In this document: piece after piece, positions 7,915 through 14,605 of the stretch
How the letters are laid out: every line of letters starts with the position of its first letter
How positions within the stretch are numbered: position 1 is the stretch's first letter
Source: Cerioporus squamosus
Lineage: Eukaryota; Basidiomycota; Agaricomycetes; Polyporales; Polyporaceae
Assembly: GCA_022592435.1 (NCBI GenBank)
Contig: JABYQS010000726.1
Coordinates: forward strand, 1 to 14,605
Direction: 5' to 3'
Length of the DNA stretch: 14,605 nt
Notes under the pieces: generated by a model
What the model saw: the letters and a program-made list of their open reading frames with translations, nothing else
Database searches by the model: none
Told to the model about the DNA's origin: nothing
Program-made: the position numbers and the translations under genes

Positions 7915-10900
7915 CTACAGGAAGTTCTTCCGCTTCCTGAGTCCGGACTGCTCGAACTTCCGCTTCCACTCCTCGAGGTCGAAGGCGGGCTCCTCACCGC
8001 TCGAACTGGACGCGGTGTCACTCAGGGACCCTCCGTCCTTGCAGTGGTACTCCAGCCGCTGGCATATCTTCTGCAAAGGACGATCAGCTGTCCATGTCAG
8101 ATCTGGAGAGCTCAGAGAACTCCCGATGGCGAGTGCACGTACGTCAGCGTCTGCCCGTCTCGGTCAGTAATGCTGCCACGGGCTTGGAAAGGAAACGCAC
8201 TCACAATACACGGGGGCAGGGATAGAGACGGAGCGCGTCGCCGACGCGTATATGTGGCAGAGATGGTACGAGATCTGGTAGATCCTGGGAGTTCGCTCGT
8301 CTCAGCATGCGTGCAGAGGGCAGAATCACGGAACTAAGGTAAGTGTTGACTGACTCTTCCATGCTGAAGTTCGGTCCGTTCTCCAGGATGGTGTAGTGAC
8401 CAGGTCTGCTGGCTGCAAGCGGGGAGCACGGTCACGGGCTCAGTGGTTGGATGAGTTGAGGGGATGCACGATCGACTTACTGCCTAGCAGGCCAGCGTGC
8501 GATAGCAGGTAGAACTCGACGTGGTTGGGGTTCGTGATGTGGCTGTCGATCAGGAGGCCCGCGGGGCAGTTGCGGGATTTAAAGTCTCCTTCCCCACTGC
8601 CCGCCAACTGCATCAGTACGCACGCGTAGCGTCGGGTATCGCAGCGGATACGCACCTCTTGGGGAAGAACCGGACGTGGTGCCTACACAGCAGCGGATCA
8701 GTACACAGAGTTGGCAGCGAGAGCGGATTCAGGTGCTGTACCTTTTGCCCACTACGACGTAGAGCAGCTTCGGCTGGGTTCTCCGGTCTGTCCAGCCCCT
8801 CCGAACGAAGGCACCTGGCATAAGAGCAGCTGGTCAGCGGCCGAACGTGAGCTTTCGGTACAGAGGAATCAGCCGCACTCTTGATCTTCCTGATCTCTTC
8901 CCGGGCATGCTCGAACTCTCCCTCGCTCACACCGTCCCTGAAGAAAATGACATTGACAGGAGGAGCTTGGTTTCTGTTGTACTCGCCGTAGTCCCGAAGA
9001 GCGTCCTACGAAGCGGGGCGTGTCAACAATTCTTGGCGCTTGCGCCGCTGATCATACAGGCCGAACTCACAAACATCATGTCTTCCAGATCCTGTATCAT
9101 CTCCACGCGCGGTTGCTGGACGCGGGCAGAAGAGGTGAAGTGGACGATCTTGGGGTCCACGGAGGCTACCAAGCCCGTGATCGACGGCCTGTGGAAGACT
9201 CCTGGACCTGGGTGTCCGACATCCGCACCTGCCGCAAATATGTCAGTGACCGGCGCGTCGGCGTAAACCGCCCAACAAGCAAGACTTGCCGACGACCATA
9301 GACTGCGCCAGAATAGGGCTGATTGGAGACTCGATGATGGAGTTCACGCCGCCCAGTCGCTCATTGATCCTGCGACATAGTGAGACGTCGACGTCGTTCC
9401 AGAGGAGCCTCATCGCGGGAAAATGCTTACTTGAGAGCAACGTTGTTACAGTATTGGTCGTTGAAACGCTCCCACTTCCCACCGCGCTGCAACACACCCG
9501 TGAGGTTAAGTGAAGTAGCCTCGCACGCAGGATGATCATCGACGGCGGCAGACTCACGACACATTGGGTGGGGACACTGTGTTTGACGTCGCCCCAGTAC
9601 TTGACCTCTCGCTTGATGTCCGCCGCAAAAGCCGGCAGGATGACAAGCATGAGCTGCGGGTGACGGGTGCGATGTTTGGCCATTATCTTCTTGGCGAATT
9701 CAAAAAGGCTCTGCCAACGTAGTCAGTGGGGACACCCCAGTGTTTAGCGGCTCAGCGACTCACGGAATCCACGGTCACTGGGTTCGCATTGAACACGTCT
9801 ATCTCAGGCTCGGGTGTGGGCACGACTATGCCAGAAATGAGTTACATGAGCGGGGACGACTGCAAGTGAACGGAATGCCAAGTATGACGCACTGATTCCT
9901 GCAGCACGGCCGTTCCTGCTCGTTAACAATGGGGTGTATGCGAGGGGATGGTGGGTACCGCACCGAGCTTTCTGAGGTTCTCAGCCAGCTTTGTCACGAA
10001 GCTCTGCACACTCCGCATGTCGACCCGTCCGAAGCAGGCCACTCCCCAGGTCACGATCGGATCGCAGGGAATGAAGAACTGCTTCTGCAGGAGGTTCCAA
10101 GAGCCAGCAGGCACGCGCCTGAAGTCCTACGTAGGTCCGCAAGGGAGGGTTAACCATATCCTGGGACCGTGGCGCATGTATGTCCACTTGCCTCTTTCGC
10201 ATTGTTGCGGTAGACGACGTCCGGAGGTGGTATGACTTGACCTGTAACTGTCAGGACGTTCGAACCGACGGTCATCCCAGCATCACGTATGTAGTCCGAG
10301 TTCCCATAATTGAATGTCTACGAGGTCGTCGCGCGGTCAGCATGTTTGTGAGACTATTGACCCATGCGCAAGAAGAAGAAAACCCACTCCTTCCGCAATT
10401 GCCGTCTCTATGTCTGCAAGGCGATGTTCGGGCCTCTGGGTGGCATGCCGTATGAAATTATTCTGCACCGCAGGTTCCAGTCTCCTCTTGTAGACTTGCC
10501 CCGGCTCAATGATGCAGAACTCGGCCGGTATGATGGCGCTCCTCCCAATCATGACGCCCACTATTCGCGGGTGCACAACGCGGCAGTTGGGATACCTGCT
10601 TTCGAAATGTTGCTGCAGAGGCGACCACTGTCAGACCACGATGTCAAAGACCCAGCATGGAGCGTGCTTTTACCTGGACGGTGATGCGCTCCCCGTCCTT
10701 GTCGAACTCTTGCAAGCCCGCATGGGGGACAAAGTCCGCGATGGGTTTCGCTCGCATGTTCTGGGAGACGCTGATTTTGATGAGCACGCCTTTGAAGTGC
10801 CTGCGGAGCTTGGAGTACTGCTCGCGCGACAGGTTCTGCAGTGGTCGGTTATCACTGATATCCAGGAATGCTCTCATGCTCTCAAGCAGGGGCCCAGGGG

Positions 10901-11859
10901 TGTAGCTATGACGATCGTCAGTCAAGTGGAAACTCAGAACGGTCACAGGCAGGTGCGGCCACATACACTGGAACACTGGAACGATCAACGTTGATGAGCA
11001 TACGACCCAAGGCCGGACGAACGCTCCTAGATGAGAGTCATGAGCGTTCACCAAGACGCAAGAAAGACAGGTCGTAGGCGCACTGGAAGTATGCGCGCCA
11101 TATTGAGAGACCCATGCCGATGTCCCGCGAACCGCTCTGGACGGCGAACCTGCGGGCATGAGGGAGGAACCCGTGCCGCAAGTTCGGTGCTTGGCGAACC
11201 ATCAGCTGCAGGAGATTGAGCGGCATCGCATCGGGGTTAGGTCGGTCATTTGGGCCCCGTCTCTCCAACAGGCTGCGCAGGACGCTGTCGAATCGGAACG
11301 AGTGAGTGAACGATATCCGAAGCATACTGAGCAATAACGACGTACCCGAGATCAATGGTTGCGACCCTCCGGATGCTCACCCTGTGAGTCGGTCGGTTCA
11401 TCCGGCGGCCCATGCATACATCAATCTGGTACGCGTGGTAGATGAGAATATAGAGGCAACAGGCAGTCCGACGGCACGTACCGTCCTGACTTCCTGGATG
11501 TAACGAGTGGAGTAGAGAAGGCTCCCGCCATCGTACGAGGGCCGCGGTCCAAATAGCGCAGCATTGTCCTGCTGCAGACGGGCAACTATCTGGTAGTTGC
11601 GACCCTTGGTTTGTATGCCAGGGTTGTCTCCGAGAGGTTCTATGTCTGTGGAAATCATATCCTTCATTGCGAGCGCAGAGTACAGTTTTGAAGTTGATAC
11701 ATGCCAACTGTACACAAGAGCGTGTCAGTCACAGGGACGTCCAGAGTGAGTAAACCACATACTCGCGTATTGATGGAACTCGGCCGTCGGCAGCGACGTG
11801 ATCTCGAGGAAGTTGGTGAACACTTCTATCGGGCGTGCTCGCGGGACTATGTGGGACAT
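7915..11859 (-). CDS. Argonaute (N-PAZ-MID-PIWI), probable slicer
   Basis: Small-RNA-guided silencing effector. Twenty-three exons joined by hand give 2,574 nt and 857 aa. The N domain (MSHIVPRARPIEVFTNF to about 115) and linker lead into PAZ, about 280-375 (FESRYPNCRVV, IPAEFCIIEPGQVYKRR). MID is about 430-565 (AGSWNLLQKQFF, VKYWGD, TQCV). PIWI follows: VVGADVGHPGPG, VEMIQDL, FFRDGVSEGEF, RHHVRFFP, LLSHAGLLG, TRSVSIPAPVYYAD. By position the catalytic tetrad is Asp593, Glu633, Asp667 and Asp806 (DEDD), all present, so cleavage activity is plausible. No Gly/Arg-rich N-terminal tail is seen. The C-terminus carries a Ser-rich then Lys/Arg-rich tail after YYAD (QSGLRKRKNFL, stop). The first splice junction is uncertain; other phases agree. 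ACR3 lies upstream on the same strand, MTQ1 is convergent. Basidiomycetes often have several paralogues, so no specific symbol is given. Confidence 0.95.
8143..8150 (-). other. 8-nt microexon carrying the last catalytic Asp of Argonaute
   Basis: Preceded by acceptor GGGCAG and followed by donor GTACGT. It supplies two bases of a Tyr codon plus GCT GAC (Ala-Asp), completing PVYYAD. Flanking introns are 54 nt (8151-8204) and 72 nt (8071-8142). Phases match on both sides. Confidence 0.8.
9893..9898 (-). other. 6-nt microexon in the MID region of Argonaute
   Basis: GAATCA lies between acceptor TGCTGCAG and donor GTGCGTC. It joins exon 9 (ending CTC G) to exon 11 (starting TC GTG) to give KLG-I-I-VPTPEPE. 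The flanking introns become 65 nt and 67 nt, normal for this genome; without it there would be one 138-nt intron and a join that lacks GI. Confidence 0.65.
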
Positions 11860-12147
11860 GGCTGCGGCCACCAAGGTTGCTTGTCGCGTGTGCCTATATG
11901 GTGCTTGCTGCTGACGAAGCGTTTGGTAGACTACTCACACGTCGGCTATCTCGAAGTCGAAGTCGCGAAGCCCGTGACGGAGCGCGGAAGGGCCGGCAGA
12001 CCGTGGTGCTAGACTTACTGACGTCTGAACAGGGCTAGTACGATGAGGTTTGGTTCAGCGGGTCAACGGAGAGTCGAGAGAGGGATAGCGGACGGAGACG
12101 GTCGACTCGTGAGTTGTGGTGGTACGGTAACTACGTCTGCAGCACAG

Positions 12148-12163
12148 AACGCTTCGAAGCGTT
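12148..12163. promoter_or_regulatory. Perfect 16-bp palindrome upstream of Argonaute
   Basis: AACGCTTCGAAGCGTT equals its own reverse complement with no spacer. It lies about 290 bp before the Argonaute ATG and 150 bp after the ACR3 stop on the transcribed strand. It may be a binding site for a dimeric regulator; this is inference from symmetry. Confidence 0.5.
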
Positions 12164-12202
12164 GCTGCGGGCCCGGCGACCTATCCATGTCACGACGCGT
12201 GT

Positions 12203-12220
12203 GAGCATGTGCACGTGCTC
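12203..12220. promoter_or_regulatory. Near-perfect 18-bp palindrome with CACGTG E-box
   Basis: GAGCATGTGCACGTGCTC pairs with itself at 8 of 9 positions and contains CACGTG (12212-12217), the core recognised by bHLH factors. It lies 40 bp from the 16-bp palindrome. Function is inferred only. Confidence 0.4.
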
Positions 12221-12309
12221 CAGCCCCAATCTGGGTCGCGATCACGTTGACTTCATGCCGCCGCAGGGCTCGCGTCTTGCCAGTGTTCCGTCATCTTCAA
12301 GGTGCACAC

Positions 12310-13872
12310 TTACAACGTATGTAAGATCGCGACGTCTAATCTCGTTTCATCCTCCAATCGAATGAAGTCGAATCTCTCACTGTCTATCTGCTGCAGCTCG
12401 CCATCTAGTACGTATACACTTCCGGTCTCAATCTCCGCCTCTCCCCGTTCCTCCTTCCAGCTCAACTTGCGCCTCAGGAACAATGCTACCCATGTCAACG
12501 CGAGCAAGACGGGTACCTCCACGAGTGGCCCAATTGTGGCCGCCAGTGCCTGGTCTGAACCTACGCCGTACACAGCGATAGTGACTGCGATTGCCAGTTC
12601 CTACGAAGTCGCATGTCAACAGTGAGTACTTTGCCGCTGAAGATGTGCGTAACTGCACTCACGAAGTTGTTACTGGCAGCGGTGAAGCTCTGCACGACCG
12701 CCATCTCGTAGGTCCACGCTGTCGTCCCTCCGGCCCGCTCCTTCTCTCCCGCTGTCAGCGTCTGTCGCCGAGCACGACGTGCGCGCCACCACACGAACGC
12801 GAATGCCGCCGTCCACATGATGACGAAGTACAGAATGAGCGGGACGAAGACGCGGAAGACGGGCCCGAGGTTGTGCACGATGTGGTGCCCTTGGTACGCA
12901 AACATGACGATGATCGTGTACAGCAGGCCCAGCAGCGCGAGCGGCGAGAAGTACGGCAAGAAGCGCGTCTCGAAGAACTCGCGGCCCGCCAGCCTGATGA
13001 CCGCAAAGCGCGTCACGACCCCCGCCGCGAGCGGGATCCCGAGGTAGATGAGCACCGAGATGGCGACGTCTCCGTAGGAGACGTGGATCGTGTTCTGGAC
13101 GCCTCCCCCGCCTCCGAGGATGTTCACGAAGAGCAGCGCGAACGGCGCGTACAGCACGATCTGCAGCAGGCTGTTCAGGACGACGAGGATGGCGCAGTAC
13201 TCGCCGTCGCCTGGGCGAGCGCGTTCCAGACCATGACCATCGCGATGCAGCGCGCGAGTCCGACCATGATCACGCCCACGCGGTAGGTCGGGAGGTCCGG
13301 AGCGTGGCCCATACGAGTGCGAGCATCAGGAAGGGCGCAATGATCCAGTTGAGTAGGAGCGAGACGAGGACGTGGGTGAGGGTGTGGAGGGTCGGGAGGA
13401 GGGAGGGGAGCGCTTCGTAGCGCACTTTGGTGAGGATGGGCCACATCATGACGATGAGCCCTATGGCAATCGCTGGAACGCACGGACATGAGCGGACGAG
13501 CTGAGGCGAAGGGTGTTGGATGTGACTTACGTGCTGAGACGGACTGGAAGCGGGCCGTGTCGAAGGCGGCTTGCACACCTGAGACGAAGTTGCCTATGAG
13601 CACACCGACAATCATGCATATCAGGATGGCGGGCGTGAGGAGCCGGTCGAGAATGCTGAGTTTCTTCACCAGTGCTACATCGCTGAGGGATTAGAACACT
13701 TGTGTGCTTTCCGAAGTCGATACTCACCTGCAGGCACGTCGAATGTCTCCGGGTCCTCGGTGCTGGTTGCAGTGCCCCCTCGACATCGCTTGCACTTGTT
13801 GGCCGTTCGAGAGCGACACTCGGGCAGCTCCTCCTTGCTTGAGCTCATGTTCTCGCTGTCGCTGTTGACCAT
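12310..13872 (-). CDS. ACR3: ACR3-family arsenite efflux transporter, two frame breaks
   Basis: Plasma-membrane (or vacuolar) exporter of As(III), ten-helix bile/arsenite/riboflavin transporter superfamily. Exons (minus strand): 13872-13728, 13674-13531, 13472-12663, 12600-12310. Exon 1 is a hydrophilic N-tail. Family blocks follow in order: [75 protein letters not shown] (with the conserved transport cysteine), EYC then [13 protein letters not shown], and [19 protein letters not shown]. Exon 3 loses frame twice, by one missing C near 13297-13301 and one missing G near 13209-13211; restoring both counts makes all phases agree (about 463 aa). Both fall in short G/C runs, so assembly error is likely but pseudogenisation is possible. 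The C-terminal tail of about 50 residues is acidic. Same strand as Argonaute and 450 bp upstream. Confidence 0.9.
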
Positions 13873-13898
13873 GGCGGAGGAGCAAACGAGGGCAAGAC

Positions 13899-13922
13899 GA
13901 GCGCAGGTATTAACCTGCGCTC
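13899..13922. promoter_or_regulatory. Perfect inverted repeat just upstream of ACR3
   Basis: Arms GAGCGCAGGT (13899-13908) and ACCTGCGCTC (13913-13922) are perfect reverse complements around a 4-nt ATTA spacer. The element ends 27 bp before the ACR3 start codon. It could be a dimeric regulator site in the core promoter or a stable 5'-UTR hairpin affecting translation. The role is inferred. Confidence 0.7.
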
Positions 13923-14367
13923 TGACTTTCTCTCACCACAGACGCCAATTTTGAATATCGCAGTCATATTCGCGAAGTACAGGACCTGCCTTTTCCGGAA
14001 CCTCGCTGACGCTGTTCACCCAGTGCCGATCTCACTTGCGATCTGAGTTGCCTCCGCCATGCAGTACTAGTTGTCCCTGGAAGTTCGAGCATGCAAGGTC
14101 GCTAGTACTTATGCTCATGCCGGTGGTGCCGGTGCCCTGTCAAGGCATGCATGTTCACTCCAAAAAAGATCGTCGATGGAGCGAATCGGGGTGTTCGAGC
14201 TTCGCTGACGTCGGCGGCCACGGCCACCGATCGCTGAGGAACCGACGCTGACAAGCCTCCTCCGAACGTCCGAACGCACCGTACTCGATAGGATGAGAGC
14301 CCGCGCAGGGGCCGTCGACGTTCCTCCCCCCTTTCTCATCATAGACGCACGCACCGCGCGGCCGTAG
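13923..14367. promoter_or_regulatory. Divergent intergenic region between ACR3 and the dehydrogenase
   Basis: About 445 bp between two divergent genes, presumably carrying both promoters. The minus-strand ORFs here (for example 14155-14505) have no recognisable motif and overlap the dehydrogenase exon. Apart from the palindrome next to ACR3 I see nothing specific. Confidence 0.4.
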
Positions 14368-14605
14368 GATGCAAAACGTTCTCTTCCACCTCGACGCTTG
14401 GTGTTGTACGAAGAACCGAAGAAATTCGATGCGAACAACATACCGGATCTCACGGGAAAGGTGAGCCCCCTTCATCGTAACCACATGCCCAACTGAAGTC
14501 TGCATGTACGGCAGGTAGCGTTAGTGACGGGCGGAACGTATGACGTCGGACTCGAAGTCGCCACAGCCCTCGCACGGCGAAGGCACGCGTTGTTATCCTT
14601 TCGCC
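14368..14605 (+). CDS. Short-chain dehydrogenase/reductase, N-terminal part, cut by window edge
   Basis: Exon up to 14460 reads EEPKKFDANNIPDLTGK, then a 54-nt intron (14461-14514, GTGAGC to GGCAG), then VALVTGGTYDVGLEVATALAR. DLTGKVALVTGG is the start of the NAD(P)-binding Rossmann fold of the SDR family; substrate unknown. The nucleotide-binding motif TGxxxGxG reads TGGTYDVG, with Asp in place of the second conserved Gly. The frame breaks near 14560-14568: adding one G to CACGGCG would continue as AKARVVILS, the usual next strand. No in-frame ATG exists between the stop at 14365-14367 and 14460, so the true start is in an unseen upstream exon or hidden by another indel. The 3' end is outside the window. 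Confidence 0.72.

Larger units (their letters stand above)
7915..11859 (-). other. Exon map of the Argonaute gene
   Basis: Exons in transcript order (minus strand): 11859-11759, 11707-11482, 11425-11346, 11284-11084, 11026-10967, 10905-10674, 10612-10388, 10317-10192, 10126-9964, 9898-9893, 9825-9764, 9710-9558, 9486-9431, 9369-9290, 9228-9071, 9005-8879, 8814-8742, 8682-8656, 8596-8481, 8412-8355, 8284-8205, 8150-8143, 8070-7915. Introns are 51-72 nt. Junctions were chosen so that GT/GC-AG ends, phase and family consensus agree. Two introns (10191-10127 and 9289-9229) have GC donors reading GCAAGT. Exon 1 end 11759 uses a weak GTGGTT donor because the better GTATGT at 11762 gives the wrong phase. 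Confidence 0.82.
11860..12309 (-). promoter_or_regulatory. Argonaute upstream region / ACR3 3' region
   Basis: The 450-bp gap between the ACR3 stop and the Argonaute start must contain the ACR3 3' UTR and the Argonaute promoter. It holds two palindromes, listed separately. On the minus strand a donor GTGAGT at 11938 and an acceptor CCGCAG at 11862, two bases before the ATG, could define a 77-nt 5'-UTR intron. The presumed upstream exon back to about 12060 has no ATG, so it would be non-coding. Confidence 0.4.

Noticed and set aside
8341..8358. Apparent non-canonical (TT) splice donor after ESVNT in Argonaute
   Set aside because: Moving the donor to GA|GTCAGT (8354) gives a normal GT-AG intron of 70 nt, correct phase and a better match to the family (NFSMEE-IYQISYHLCH).
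12591..13286. 231-codon plus-strand ORF opposite ACR3
   Set aside because: Highly charged Arg/Asp/Glu sequence typical of the antisense of a membrane-protein gene; a shadow of ACR3.
7915..13872. Argonaute plus ACR3 as a functional operon or defence island
   Set aside because: Both are ordinary fungal single genes on the same strand with a 450-bp gap; nothing links arsenite export to RNA silencing beyond adjacency.
1..14605. Transposable elements, CRISPR arrays, tRNA and rRNA genes
   Set aside because: No transposase, reverse transcriptase, integrase, regularly spaced repeats, tRNA A/B boxes with cloverleaf, or rRNA-like segments were recognised on either strand.

Overview
The window looks like nuclear DNA from a basidiomycete, probably an Agaricomycete close to the Polyporales. 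It is moderately GC-rich. Genes are packed on both strands and split by many introns of about 50-75 nt with GT(G/A)(A/C)GT-type donors. The protein families (ERT1 zinc-cluster/PAS regulator, mitochondrial HemK-type methyltransferase, fungal Argonaute, ACR3 arsenite carrier) are typical of such fungi. All assignments are by eye from translated exons; no search was run.

Layout, left to right. (1) 1-228 (+): C-terminal end of a PRA1-family membrane-traffic protein, reading frame broken by small indels. (2) 229-1827: 1.6 kb with no recognisable gene, one acidic hypothetical ORF (complement 879-1367) and a short 10-bp tandem repeat. (3) complement 1828-5072: ERT1, a Zn2Cys6 + PAS transcription factor, seven exons, 576 aa, fully reconstructed; its first intron is 1,081 nt. 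(4) 5073-5496: bidirectional promoter. (5) 5497-7483 (+): MTQ1/HemK-type glutamine N5-methyltransferase, two exons, 311 aa, separated by a 1,051-nt intron. (6) complement 7915-11859: a complete Argonaute gene, reconstructed as 23 exons and about 857 aa, with a DEDD slicer tetrad and exons of only 6 and 8 nt. (7) complement 12310-13872: ACR3-type arsenite exporter, four exons, two single-base frame breaks. (8) about 14368-14605 (+): start of a short-chain dehydrogenase, cut by the window edge and also frame-broken.

The genes do not form an obvious functional cluster. ERT1 regulates carbon metabolism, MTQ1 modifies the mitochondrial release factor, Argonaute acts in RNA silencing and ACR3 exports arsenite. 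I see no mobile element, CRISPR array, tRNA or rRNA.

The most unusual points are gene-structural. Argonaute has two microexons, one carrying the last catalytic Asp. Three of about 33 introns have GC-AG ends. Two adjacent divergent genes each carry a roughly 1-kb intron in a genome of roughly 60-nt introns, and these introns contain stem-loops that could be small-RNA sources. Perfect palindromes lie just upstream of ACR3 and of Argonaute. One-base indels are concentrated in the three outer genes while the three central genes are intact.
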